Of a stretch of DNA of 64,000 bases, positions 43,370-55,329 are shown one piece after another. Within the stretch, counting starts at the first letter, position 1. The number at the start of each line of letters is the position of its first letter. This DNA comes from Acidovorax sp. RAC01. Lineage in GTDB: Bacteria; Pseudomonadota; Gammaproteobacteria; Burkholderiales; Burkholderiaceae_C. The stretch covers positions 4,335,501 through 4,399,500 of the forward strand of contig NZ_CP016447.1 of NCBI RefSeq assembly GCF_001714725.1, in the 5' to 3' direction. A program made the translations under genes and the position numbers. The notes beneath the pieces are model-generated. The model was not told where the DNA came from. It saw nothing but the letters and a program-made list of their open reading frames with translations, and searched no databases.

Positions 43370-46300
43370 ATGACGCAACCCACCGCCGTGACCGCAATGA
43401 CCGCCGCCGCACCCGCCACCCCTTTCGCGCAGTTTGCGCCGCGCACACCGCTGGCCAGCCCCTTGCGCGCAGCCATCACGGCCGCGTACCGCCGCCCCGA
43501 ACCGGAGGCGCTGGCGCCCCTGCTGGCCGAGGCCCGTCTGCCGCAGGACCAGGCCGCAGCGGCCGGCCAACTGGCACTGCGCATTGCCCGGGCGCTGCGC
43601 GAGCGCAAGGCGAGCACCGGCCGTGCGGGCATCGTGCAAGGGCTGCTGCAGGAGTTTTCGCTGTCGTCCCAAGAAGGCGTGGCGCTGATGTGCCTGGCCG
43701 AGGCGCTGCTCCGCATCCCCGACAAGGCCACGCGCGATGCACTGATCCGCGACAAGATCAGCCACGGCCAGTGGGACGCCCACCTGGGCAAGAGCCCGTC
43801 GCTGTTCGTCAACGCCGCCACCTGGGGCCTGCTCATCACCGGCAAGCTGGTGGCCACGCACAGCGAAGGCAGCCTGGGCAACTCGCTCAGCCGCCTGATC
43901 GGCAAGGGCGGTGAGCCCCTGATCCGCAAGGGCGTGGACATGGCGATGCGCATGATGGGCGAGCAGTTTGTGACCGGCGAGACGATTGACGAAGCGCTGC
44001 GCAACGCCCGAACGATGGAAGCCGAGGGCTTTCGCTATTCGTACGACATGCTGGGCGAAGCCGCGCTGACCAGCGACGACGCCAAGCGCTACTACGCCTC
44101 GTACGAACAAGCCATCCACGCCATTGGCAAGGCCTCCGCCGGGCGCGGCATCTACGAGGGCCCGGGCATCTCCATCAAGCTCTCGGCCCTGCACCCGCGC
44201 TACAGCCGCGCACAGTTTGGCCGTGTGATGGACGAGCTGTACCCGCTGGTGTTGTGCCTGACCACACTGGCCAAGCAGTACGACATTGGCCTGAACATCG
44301 ACGCCGAAGAAGCCGACCGACTGGAGCTGTCGCTGGACTTGCTGGAGCGCCTGTGCCACGAACCCACGCTGGCGGGCTGGAACGGCATTGGCTTTGTCAT
44401 CCAGGCCTACCAAAAGCGCTGCCCCTTTGTCATCGACTTTGTGGTGGACTTGGCCCGTCGCACCCAGCGCCGCCTGATGGTGCGCCTGGTCAAAGGTGCC
44501 TACTGGGACAGCGAGATCAAGCGCGCCCAGGTTGATGGCCTGGAGGACTACCCCGTCTACACCCGCAAGGTGCACACCGACATCTCCTACATTGCCTGCG
44601 CGAAAAAGCTGCTGGCCGCGCCCGAGGCGGTGTACCCCCAGTTCGCCACCCACAACGCCGAGACGGTGGCCACCATCTACCAGATGGCGGGCGGCAACTA
44701 CGACGCCGGGCAGTACGAATTCCAGTGCCTGCACGGCATGGGCGAACCCTTGTACGAGCAAGTGGTGGGCGCCATCACCGCGGGCAAACTGGGCCGCCCC
44801 TGCCGCATCTACGCCCCCGTGGGCACGCACGAAACGCTGCTGGCCTACCTGGTGCGCCGCCTGCTGGAGAACGGCGCCAACACCTCGTTTGTGAACCGCA
44901 TTGCCGACGAAACCATTGCGCTGGATGACCTGGTGCGAAGCCCCGTCGAGGTGGTGGACGCGCAGGCTGCGGCCGAGGGCACCGCCGGGCTTTCGCACCC
45001 GCGCATTCCCCTGCCGCAAGGCCTGTACGGCGCGCACCGCACCAATTCGCGGGGGCTGGACCTGTCCAACGAAAACACGCTGACGGCACTGGGCGCATCG
45101 CTGCAGGGCTCGGCCGACCACGGCTGGATGGCCGGCCCTCTGCTGGGCGAAGACGGTAACGACCACCCCGTGTGCCCCACACTGCCCGTGCGCAACCCTG
45201 CCGACCACAGCGACGTGGTGGGCCATGTGCGCGAAGCCACCGACCAGGATGTCGACCAGGCCCTGGCCTGCGCACAGGCGGCGGCACCCGGCTGGGCCGC
45301 CACCCCGCCCGCAGACCGTGCAGCCGCCCTGCTGCGCGCAGCCGATTTGCTGGAAGACCGCATGCGACCGCTCCTGGGCCTGCTGATGCGCGAAGCGGGC
45401 AAGAGCGCCAGCAACGGCGTGGCGGAAGTGCGTGAGGCGGTGGACTTCCTGCGCTACTACGCCGCACAGGTGCAAGGCACGTTCGACAACGCCACCCACG
45501 TGCCGCTGGGGCCGGTGGCCTGTATCAGCCCGTGGAACTTTCCCTTGGCCATCTTCATGGGCCAGGTGGCTGCCGCGCTGGCCGCGGGCAACCCCGTGCT
45601 CGCCAAGCCCGCCGAGCAAACCCCGCTGATTGCCGCCGAGGCCGTGCGCCTGCTGTGGCGCGCGGGCGTGCCCCGCGCCGCCGTGCAGCTGCTGCCCGGC
45701 CAGGGAGAAACCGTGGGTGCCCGCCTGATTGGCGACGCCCGCGTGATGGGCGTGATGTTCACGGGCTCCACCGAGGTGGCGCGCATCCTGCAGCGCACCG
45801 TGGCCGGTCGGCTGGATGCCGCAGGCCGCCCCATCCCGCTGATTGCCGAAACAGGCGGGCAAAACGCGATGATCGTGGACTCGTCTGCCCTGGTAGAGCA
45901 GGTGGTGACGGACGCCGTGTCGTCGGCCTTTGACAGCGCAGGCCAGCGCTGCTCGGCCCTGCGCGTGCTATGCGTGCAGGACGACGCCGCCGACCGCGTG
46001 GTGGAGATGCTGCAAGGCGCCATGGGCGAACTGCGCGTGGGCAACCCGGCCGAATTGCGCGTGGACGTGGGCCCGGTGATCGACGCCGAAGCGCAAGCGG
46101 GCATCCTCCAGCACATCGGCAGATTCAACGCCAAAGGCCACCGCGTATTCCAGCACCCGAACCATGTTGCGGCAGCGGGTGAACACGGCACCTTTGTGCC
46201 GCCCACGCTGATCGAGCTGAACCACATCGGCGAACTGCAGCGCGAAGTCTTCGGCCCCGTGTTGCACCTGGTGCGCTACGCGCGCAATGATCTGGACCAG

Positions 46301-47158
46301 TTGCTCGACCAGATCAACGCCACCGGCTACGGCCTGACCCAGGGCGTGCACACCCGCATCGACGAAACCATTGCCCGCGTGGTCAACCGCGCCCACGCCG
46401 GCAACGTGTACGTGAACCGCAACATGGTCGGCGCCGTGGTGGGCGTGCAGCCCTTTGGTGGCGACGGCCTGTCGGGCACGGGCCCCAAGGCCGGCGGGCC
46501 GCTGTACCTGCTGCGCCTGCTCTCGCAGCGCCCGGCAGATGCCCTGGCCCGCACGTTTGCGGAGGCAGACCGCACCACCGCGCCCGACGATTCCCAGCGC
46601 CAGCGGCTGCTGCAACCGCTCGCCGTGCTGCAGCAGTGGGCACAGACCGAAGGCAACGCTGCGCTGGCGGCTACCTGCCAGCGCTTTGCCGCCGACACGC
46701 AAAGCGGAACCGCACGCACCCTGCCCGGCCCCACGGGCGAGCGCAACGTGTACACCCTGGCCCCGCGCCAGCATGTGCTGTGCCTGGCGCAAGAAGAGCG
46801 CGATTTGATGGTGCAGACCGCGGCAGTGCTGGCCACAGGCGGCACGGCACTGTGGCCCGGCGAGCGTGCAGCGCTGCGCAGCCGGCTGCCTGTGGCCGTT
46901 CAGGCCCAGGTGACTTTGCAAGACAACGTGCTGGAAAGCGGCTCGGCGGCACTGGACGCCGTGCTGCACCATGGCGACGCGGCTTCACTGCAAACGGTCT
47001 GCCAGGCCCTGGCCCGGCGAGCCGGCCCCATCGTGACCGTGACCAGCCTGGCGCCCGGTGCCACCGATGTCCCGCTGGAGCGGCTGCTGATGGAGCGGGC
47101 GCTGAGCGTGAACACTGCGGCCGCAGGGGGCAATGCCAGCCTGATGACCATCGGTTGA
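43370..47158 (+). CDS. putA: Bifunctional proline dehydrogenase / P5C dehydrogenase PutA
   Basis: PutA oxidises proline to glutamate in two steps. Residues about 80-500 form the FAD-dependent proline dehydrogenase barrel (GIYEGPGISIKLSALHPRY, RLVKGAYWDSEIK, FATHNAETVATI). Residues about 580-1080 are an aldehyde dehydrogenase with catalytic Glu in AETGGQNAMI and Cys in SAGQRCSALR. A C-terminal domain of about 150 residues follows. The start at 43370 gives 1262 residues; upstream ATGs overlap the regulator side. The E. coli-type N-terminal ribbon-helix-helix is absent, so this PutA should not repress its own gene. A dispersed repeat follows the stop. Confidence 0.95.
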   Translation: MTQPTAVTAMTAAAPATPFAQFAPRTPLASPLRAAITAAYRRPEPEALAPLLAEARLPQDQAAAAGQLALRIARALRERKASTGRAGIVQGLLQEFSLSSQEGVALMCLAEALLRIPDKATRDALIRDKISHGQWDAHLGKSPSLFVNAATWGLLITGKLVATHSEGSLGNSLSRLIGKGGEPLIRKGVDMAMRMMGEQFVTGETIDEALRNARTMEAEGFRYSYDMLGEAALTSDDAKRYYASYEQAIHAIGKASAGRGIYEGPGISIKLSALHPRYSRAQFGRVMDELYPLVLCLTTLAKQYDIGLNIDAEEADRLELSLDLLERLCHEPTLAGWNGIGFVIQAYQKRCPFVIDFVVDLARRTQRRLMVRLVKGAYWDSEIKRAQVDGLEDYPVYTRKVHTDISYIACAKKLLAAPEAVYPQFATHNAETVATIYQMAGGNYDAGQYEFQCLHGMGEPLYEQVVGAITAGKLGRPCRIYAPVGTHETLLAYLVRRLLENGANTSFVNRIADETIALDDLVRSPVEVVDAQAAAEGTAGLSHPRIPLPQGLYGAHRTNSRGLDLSNENTLTALGASLQGSADHGWMAGPLLGEDGNDHPVCPTLPVRNPADHSDVVGHVREATDQDVDQALACAQAAAPGWAATPPADRAAALLRAADLLEDRMRPLLGLLMREAGKSASNGVAEVREAVDFLRYYAAQVQGTFDNATHVPLGPVACISPWNFPLAIFMGQVAAALAAGNPVLAKPAEQTPLIAAEAVRLLWRAGVPRAAVQLLPGQGETVGARLIGDARVMGVMFTGSTEVARILQRTVAGRLDAAGRPIPLIAETGGQNAMIVDSSALVEQVVTDAVSSAFDSAGQRCSALRVLCVQDDAADRVVEMLQGAMGELRVGNPAELRVDVGPVIDAEAQAGILQHIGRFNAKGHRVFQHPNHVAAAGEHGTFVPPTLIELNHIGELQREVFGPVLHLVRYARNDLDQLLDQINATGYGLTQGVHTRIDETIARVVNRAHAGNVYVNRNMVGAVVGVQPFGGDGLSGTGPKAGGPLYLLRLLSQRPADALARTFAEADRTTAPDDSQRQRLLQPLAVLQQWAQTEGNAALAATCQRFAADTQSGTARTLPGPTGERNVYTLAPRQHVLCLAQEERDLMVQTAAVLATGGTALWPGERAALRSRLPVAVQAQVTLQDNVLESGSAALDAVLHHGDAASLQTVCQALARRAGPIVTVTSLAPGATDVPLERLLMERALSVNTAAAGGNASLMTIG

Positions 47159-47172
47159 CGCCCCGACGGGGA

Positions 47173-47240
47173 AAATTTCAAGCCAAATTGGCCTTCATCG
47201 CTTGATTCGCAAGCTTTTATTGCTATGTTACTTATAGCAA
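47173..47240. repeat. Family 1 repeat between putA and the DUF6352 gene
   Basis: GAAAATTTCAAGCCAAATTG, CTTGATTCGCAAGC and TTTTATTGCTATG parallel the 9842-9912 copy nearly base for base. Both lie just after a stop codon, where the element may act as a terminator. Confidence 0.7.
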
Positions 47241-47241
47241 A

Positions 47242-48312
47242 TCAGACCGAACTGGCCAGCGGCAGGTTCAGCAGCAGGTTCTGCGGCTTGATGCGCACCA
47301 CACCATCGGCGGTGGTGGCCAGGCCCAGGTACACCGGCTTGCCCGCCACGTCGGCACGCATCTCCGCGGGGTTGGCAAACGTCAGCGTGAACAGGCTGAG
47401 CAGGCGCTGCATGCGGTCCGCGTCCACCGCGCGGTCTTCATACAGATCGTTCAGGATGGCGGTGGACTCCACGTCCAGCCCCACATGCCAGCGCCAGGCG
47501 CTGTCGGTGATCTGGTGCGCAGGCTCGATGCGCACCTGCACACCCAGCAGGTGCGCCACCCAGCGCTCCAGCACGCGGGCCAGGCCCTTGAGGCCCGACC
47601 GCGAATGGGTCATCTTGAAGGTGAGGCCGTGGCTCAGGTCCTGCGTCAGCTCGTGCGTGAGGTCCAGCAAAAACCGGTAGCGCGTGCTGTCCTGCCAGTA
47701 CTGCGCGTCGGTGTCGGCGCCCAGCACCTGCAGTTCGATGCGCGGCTGCAATGCACCGCTTTCCAGCAGCAGCCGCCCCATTTCGCCCAGGCCTGCCGTC
47801 TCGTTGAACATGTCCAGCGTGGCGCGGTCGCCCGCCAGCATGCGCCCGTCCTGCTGCGTCACGCGCTGCGGGCGAAACAGCATCTCGGCCGCGCGGGCCT
47901 CCACCGCGTCGTTGCAGTCGTTCAGCAGGTTGCGCAGCATGGCCTGCACCAGCGCGTCGATGAACACCGCCGGCACATTGACCGCACCGCTGCGCATCAG
48001 TTGCAGGTAGTACGCCTCCAGCGTGCCTGCGGCGCACAGGGCATCGCGAAACCGCAGAAACACCGCGTAGTTCTCGAGGGCGTCGGCGTCCTCCAGCGCT
48101 TGCAGCTCGGCGGGTGCCACGCCCCGCAACGGGTCAGCGGCCAGAGACTCATGCAACGCGATCTCTGCGGCGCAAGACTCTGCCACCAGCGCCAGTTCGG
48201 GCCGCGCCAGCAGCCACTGCACATACGCCGCGGTGGGCACCAGCCAGCCGCGCGCATTGCGCTCAAGCCCGGTAAAGCCGCAGTCGGGCCAGAAGTCATG
48301 AAGAGATGGCAT
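47242..48312 (-). CDS. DUF6352-like protein
   Basis: A 356-residue soluble protein, mostly helical, opening MPSLHDFWPDCGFTGLERNARGWLVPT, a pattern I associate with the DUF6352 family. Conserved-looking blocks include AEMLFRPQRVTQQDGRMLAGD and MGRLLLESGA. Function is unknown in the family. The ATG at 48312 was preferred to a longer in-frame start whose extension is not protein-like. It is convergent with putA and divergent from the unrecognised gene at 48567; the 254-base gap should hold both promoters. Confidence 0.75.
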   Translation of the reverse strand: MPSLHDFWPDCGFTGLERNARGWLVPTAAYVQWLLARPELALVAESCAAEIALHESLAADPLRGVAPAELQALEDADALENYAVFLRFRDALCAAGTLEAYYLQLMRSGAVNVPAVFIDALVQAMLRNLLNDCNDAVEARAAEMLFRPQRVTQQDGRMLAGDRATLDMFNETAGLGEMGRLLLESGALQPRIELQVLGADTDAQYWQDSTRYRFLLDLTHELTQDLSHGLTFKMTHSRSGLKGLARVLERWVAHLLGVQVRIEPAHQITDSAWRWHVGLDVESTAILNDLYEDRAVDADRMQRLLSLFTLTFANPAEMRADVAGKPVYLGLATTADGVVRIKPQNLLLNLPLASSV

Positions 48313-48566
48313 GGAAAAGACAGTGCGAATAAGACATGAGCCATCGCTCAGGTCGTTGCGAGTCTCGCACACAGCGCTCGAAGCCACTGCCGCCTTGCGC
48401 GCCGGCCCCTCGGTCAGGTTGGAAATGCTGCATAGGCGCGATATGAACTGCTTTTCCACCGCTCACATCGCGATCACAGACTCCGCCCCGCGCGGATGAT
48501 TCCCCAAAGTTCTCGCCACGCGGCGCAGCGCCAGCCGAGCGATCGAGCGAACTCAGGAGTCACCCC

Positions 48567-49478
48567 ATGCTAGATATTTCCCAGACGACCAATCTGCTGA
48601 CATCCATCGGTGTATCCGGTACTTTGGCGGCACGCGCGGCAGAGCGTACCGCCCGGGACCATCCCCAGGCTGATCCGCTCACCTTTCTCAAGGAGTTGAG
48701 GAACACACTGGAGCAACTTGGCGACCCCGCGGCAGCAGGCAGCCCCAAGCCGACAGCGGCAGCTGCTGCCCAGGCAACCGCTTACAAAGCAACGACAGAC
48801 ACATTCAGCCAAAACGCGGCACAAGCTCCAAGGGCGGCTGCCGCACTGGACACCAAACCTGCTGGCGCGCCGGCAGTCGCGCCCTTCAGCAACCTGGAAG
48901 AGTTCCGGGCATGGGAGAAGGGTCTGGGCGATACGTTTGCCGCAGACTATGAGCCTCCAGACTACATCCGCGTGGCCTCCATGGTCATGAACGGTGGAGA
49001 AGACACCGTCGTCGACCGCTACATGTTCTTCAAGAACCATCCGGAGTTCGCCGCCGATTACGAAGCAATCCGCAATGGACAGCTGTCCAAATTTCCCACG
49101 GATGGATCGACGCTGGTGAAAAGCGACCTGACCACGATGTCACCGGAGATCGCCGCATATTACGAAGAACACCCGGAAGCACTTCTAGCCGCCGAGGGCT
49201 TCAGCATGGACCCAACCCTTGCGAGGCAACGGATGACTGGCGAGATCGACGCACCCTTCGGCGTCAACATCTCGGAATGGCTGACTGAAAACAAGTGGAC
49301 CAGTGGCGGTGTCGTGGCCGAGAACAACCGGGTCAAGTATGCCAACGCCGACTACATAGGCATGGACGGCAAGGGCGCAGGCACCTACAAACTGACCCGC
49401 CTTGACCCTGCCACAGGCAACATCATCAACTTCGATGGCCGGATCTACGACCCGGTCACAGGCGAACCCAAGGCCTGA
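48567..49478 (+). CDS. Unrecognised 303-residue protein
   Basis: I do not recognise this protein. There is no signal peptide and no membrane segment. Residues 1-55 form a likely helical domain (ISQTTNLLTSIGVSGTLAAR...LKELRNTLEQLGD). Residues about 55-100 are a low-complexity Ala/Pro/Thr linker. Residues about 105-303 form an acidic, Tyr-rich domain (FSNLEEFRAWEKGLGDTF, YMFFKNHPEFAADYEAI, AAYYEEHPEALLAAEGF) with a repeated HPE.A.YE-like piece, ending in a Gly/Asp-rich segment (NFDGRIYDPVTGEPKA). The codon usage looks native. The ribosome binding region AGGAG lies at 48553-48557. It is a single-gene unit before the convergent guaA. Confidence 0.75.
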   Translation: MLDISQTTNLLTSIGVSGTLAARAAERTARDHPQADPLTFLKELRNTLEQLGDPAAAGSPKPTAAAAAQATAYKATTDTFSQNAAQAPRAAAALDTKPAGAPAVAPFSNLEEFRAWEKGLGDTFAADYEPPDYIRVASMVMNGGEDTVVDRYMFFKNHPEFAADYEAIRNGQLSKFPTDGSTLVKSDLTTMSPEIAAYYEEHPEALLAAEGFSMDPTLARQRMTGEIDAPFGVNISEWLTENKWTSGGVVAENNRVKYANADYIGMDGKGAGTYKLTRLDPATGNIINFDGRIYDPVTGEPKA

Positions 49479-49557
49479 CCGCCTCGAAAATCGCTCAACG
49501 AGCCTGCACTGGCCCGGGCGAGTGGCTTGCCGCGCCGGGAGACGCAATCGGCGCCTG

Positions 49558-51177
49558 TCACTCCCACTCGATCGTCGCAGGCGGCTTGCTCGACACGTCG
49601 TACGTGACGCGGTTGATGCCGCGCACTTCGTTGATGATGCGCCCCGACACCTTCTTGAGCAGCGCGTAAGGCAGCTCGGCCCAGTCGGCGGTCATGAAGT
49701 CGCTGGTCTGCACGGCGCGCAGCGCCACGACATAGTCATACGTGCGGCCATCGCCCATCACGCCCACGCTCTTGACGGGCAGGAACACGGTGAAAGCCTG
49801 GCTGGTGAGGTCGTACCAGGTCTTGCCGGTGGCGTCGTCGACATGGTTGCGCAGCTCTTCGATGAAGATCGCATCAGCGCGGCGCAGCAGGTCGGCATAT
49901 TCCTTTTTCACCTCGCCCAGGATGCGCACGCCCAGGCCCGGGCCCGGGAAGGGATGGCGATAAACCATCTCTGGCGGCAGGCCCAGGGCCACGCCGAGTT
50001 CGCGCACTTCGTCCTTGAACAGGTCGCGCAGTGGCTCCAGCAACTTCAGGCCCAGCTGCTCAGGCAGGCCGCCCACGTTGTGGTGGCTCTTGATGGTGAC
50101 GGCCTTCTTGCTTTTCGCGCCACCGCTCTCGATCACGTCCGGGTAGATCGTGCCCTGCGCCAGGAAGGTCGCGCCCTTGTGGCCGCCGTCGCCAGCCTTG
50201 AGCTTTGCGGCTTCGGCCTTGAATACGTCGACAAAAAGACCGCCAATGATCTTGCGTTTGGCTTCGGGTTCGCTCACGCCGGCCAGCTTGCCCAGGAAGA
50301 GGTCGCTGGCATCCACACGAATCACCTTGGCGTGCAGCTTGCCGACGAACATGTCCATGACCATGTCGCCCTCGTTCAGGCGCAGCAGGCCGTGGTCCAC
50401 GAACACACAGGTCAGCTGATCGCCAATCGCGCGGTGGATCAGCGCGGCTGCCACCGATGAATCCACACCGCCAGACAGGCCCAGAATCACTTCCTCATCG
50501 CCCACCTGCTGGCGGATCTGCTCCACCGCCTCGGCAATGTGGTCGCGCATGACCCAGTCGGGGCGCGTGCCGCAGATGCCCAGCACAAAACGATCGAGCA
50601 GCGTCCGGCCCTGCACGGTGTGCGTGACTTCGGGGTGGAACTGCACGGCGTAGAAGCGGCGGTCTTCGTCGGCCATGCCGGCAATCGGGCAGCTCTCGGT
50701 GCTGGCCATGAGCTTGAAGCCCGGGGGCAGCTCGGTGACCTTGTCGCCGTGGCTCATCCACACATTGAGCATGCCATGGCCTTCGGCCGTGGTGAAGTCG
50801 GCAATGTCCTTGAGCAATGCGGTGTGGCCACGGGCGCGCACCGCAGCAAAACCGAACTCTCGCTTGTGGCCGCCTTCGACCTTGCCGCCCAGCTGGTGCG
50901 CCATGGTCTGCATGCCGTAGCAGATGCCCAGCACGGGCAGGCCCAGCTGGAACACGGCTTCGGGCGCCTTGTCGGTGGTGTCCTCATACACGCTGGCGTG
51001 GCTGCCCGACAGGATGATGCCCCTGAGCGAGCCGTCCTTGGCATAGTCACGCACCCAGTCGTCCGTCACGTCGCAGGGGTGCACCTCGCAGTACACGTTG
51101 GCCTCGCGCACGCGGCGGGCGATGAGCTGGGTGACTTGCGAGCCGAAATCGAGGATGAGGATTTTCTGGTGTTGCAT
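49558..51177 (-). CDS. guaA: GMP synthase (glutamine-hydrolysing)
   Basis: Converts XMP to GMP with glutamine and ATP. The 539-residue protein has an N-terminal class I amidotransferase (nucleophile Cys in VLGICYGMQ, His and Glu in FHPEVTHT), an ATP pyrophosphatase ([16 protein letters not shown]) and a C-terminal dimerisation domain ending in PPATIEWE. It lies downstream of guaB on the same strand with a terminator-like hairpin between them. Confidence 0.97.
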   Translation of the reverse strand: MQHQKILILDFGSQVTQLIARRVREANVYCEVHPCDVTDDWVRDYAKDGSLRGIILSGSHASVYEDTTDKAPEAVFQLGLPVLGICYGMQTMAHQLGGKVEGGHKREFGFAAVRARGHTALLKDIADFTTAEGHGMLNVWMSHGDKVTELPPGFKLMASTESCPIAGMADEDRRFYAVQFHPEVTHTVQGRTLLDRFVLGICGTRPDWVMRDHIAEAVEQIRQQVGDEEVILGLSGGVDSSVAAALIHRAIGDQLTCVFVDHGLLRLNEGDMVMDMFVGKLHAKVIRVDASDLFLGKLAGVSEPEAKRKIIGGLFVDVFKAEAAKLKAGDGGHKGATFLAQGTIYPDVIESGGAKSKKAVTIKSHHNVGGLPEQLGLKLLEPLRDLFKDEVRELGVALGLPPEMVYRHPFPGPGLGVRILGEVKKEYADLLRRADAIFIEELRNHVDDATGKTWYDLTSQAFTVFLPVKSVGVMGDGRTYDYVVALRAVQTSDFMTADWAELPYALLKKVSGRIINEVRGINRVTYDVSSKPPATIEWE

Positions 51178-51213
51178 GGCAGGCGACGGGAAATGCTGTT
51201 GGCAGGAGGCTTG

Positions 51214-51257
51214 AAAAACGACAAAGGCCCGAACACCTGGGAAACGGGTTCGGGCCT
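51214..51257 (-). terminator. Hairpin between guaB and guaA
   Basis: On the minus strand AGGCCCGAA pairs with TTCGGGCCT, followed by TTGTCGTTTTT. It can end guaB transcripts, so guaA may depend on read-through or its own promoter. Confidence 0.7.
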
Positions 51258-51272
51258 GTGGTGGCTGGCAGG

Positions 51273-53887
<2,615 letters not shown>

Positions 53888-53895
<8 letters not shown>

Positions 53896-54328
53896 ACACC
53901 TGCTCGGCACGCTTGACGAACGCGTCCACCATGCTGCTGGCGATGCGGTCGAATACCGGGCCCACCAGCGCCGCCAAAGTGGCGCTGTCAAAGCCATAGT
54001 TCAGCCGCAATTCCACCTTGCATGCGCGCTGGGTTCCGTCCCCCACCGGGTGAAAGTGCCAGTCGCCGTCGAGCCGTGAGAACGGGCCCTTGATGAGGTG
54101 CATCTGCACACGCCGCCCTTCTTCGTGGGTATTGCGCGTGACAAAAGTCTGGCGGATGCCGCTGAAGGCAATGCCCACCTCGGCGGTCATGCCGTCCGGC
54201 ACGGTTTCCAGCACGGCCGAGTGATCGCACCAGGGCAGAAACTGCGGGTAGTGCTCCACCCCGGTCACCAGAGCAAACATTTCTTGGGGGCTGTACCAGA
54301 TCAGGACGGACTTGTGGACGGTTTTCAT
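53888..54328 (-). CDS. ratA: RatA family (START/Coq10-like) protein
   Basis: A 146-residue START-domain protein opening MKTVHKSVLIWYSPQEMFALV, followed by YPQFLPWCDHSAVLE and GPFSRLDGDWHFHP. E. coli RatA was described as inhibiting 70S assembly; related Coq10 proteins bind ubiquinone, and the second role may be the more general one. The start was set at the conserved MKTVHKS, and longer frames upstream lack support. smpB is divergent. Confidence 0.9.
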
Positions 54329-54740
54329 GCAGACAGGGCCGGCGGCGGCACCGCCATCGGCGGGCGCGAAGGCCGGAGAAATTAGAATCGCCAGCTTGCG
54401 AGATGGCGTCCATTGTAGGGAGGACCTTTTATCTTGCGGCGCGGACCCTATCTTGGATGAGTACGCGAGACTTTCGGGGACCAGGGCACCGGCGTCTGCA
54501 AGATGCGATCTGACCAGACAGCCCTGCGAGACCAGGCCTTGAAGCGACCCGCCCCCCCCCGACATCGGTGGCAGGGCCCCTGTGGCCCGACCCCAACCAT
54601 TCCAGCACACATAAAACGCCTGACGCCTCACCGACCGACGATCCGACCGAAGTGTTCTACTCGCTGGTGCGCCTGCACCCTGCGGTCAGGCAGTCAACCG
54701 GAATTTCGCGACACGCACCGTGCGAGACACGCTCAAACCC
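54329..54740. other. Gap between divergent ratA and smpB
   Basis: These 412 bases should hold promoters for both genes. I see a run of nine C residues at about 54551-54560 and an AT-richer patch near 54380-54440. No gene or RNA was recognised. Confidence 0.4.
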
Positions 54741-55214
54741 ATGGCCAAAAAACCTGATCCTACCGCCCGCATCGCCGACAACAAGAAGGCGGCCCACAAC
54801 TACTTCTTCGAAGAGCGCCACGAGGCGGGCATGGTGCTGCACGGCTGGGAAGTCAAGGCCCTGCGCGAAGGCAAGGTGCAGCTGACCGACGGCTATGTGC
54901 TGATCCGCGATGGAGAGCTGTACCTGCTGGGCTGCCAGATCAATGCACTCAAGACGGCGTCCACCCACGTCAGCCCCGAGGCGGCGCGCACCAAGAAGCT
55001 GCTGCTCAAGAAGGACGACATCAAGCGGCTGATCGGCAAGGTGGAACAAAAGGGCTACACCCTGGTGCCGCTCAACCTGCACTGGAAGAACGGTTTCGTG
55101 AAATGCGAGATCGCCCTGGCCAAGGGCAAGGCCGAACACGACAAGCGCGACACCATCAAGGACCGCGAAGGCAAGCGCGAGGTCGAGCGCGCCATGAAGA
55201 GCCGCAACCGCTGA
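54741..55214 (+). CDS. smpB: SsrA-binding protein SmpB
   Basis: Binds tmRNA and delivers it to stalled ribosomes. The 157-residue product has the OB-fold signature [38 protein letters not shown] and a basic tail ([22 protein letters not shown]). The ATG at 54741 begins [14 protein letters not shown]; one further upstream adds seven non-conserved residues. A GC hairpin (GGCGGGC/GCCCGCC) without T-tract lies at 55228-55243. The tmRNA gene itself is not in the window. Confidence 0.95.
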   Translation: MAKKPDPTARIADNKKAAHNYFFEERHEAGMVLHGWEVKALREGKVQLTDGYVLIRDGELYLLGCQINALKTASTHVSPEAARTKKLLLKKDDIKRLIGKVEQKGYTLVPLNLHWKNGFVKCEIALAKGKAEHDKRDTIKDREGKREVERAMKSRNR

Positions 55215-55329
55215 GACGGGTACGCCAGGCGGGCCTGCCCGCCGGATTGCGCTGAGGTCAGTGACCCCGCGTCACAGCCGCGGCGTCCGCACCACCCGCC
55301 CTCGGCGGGCAGCGCGGTGCACGGAGCCA

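Noticed and set aside
43217..45862. An 881-codon open frame opposite putA
   Set aside because: Same cause: low-complexity composition, no family resemblance, fully antisense to the proline dehydrogenase domain.
54551..54560. Poly-C run upstream of smpB as a phase-variation tract
   Set aside because: It is not in a coding frame and is far from a core promoter that I can place; chance or sequencing uncertainty is as likely.
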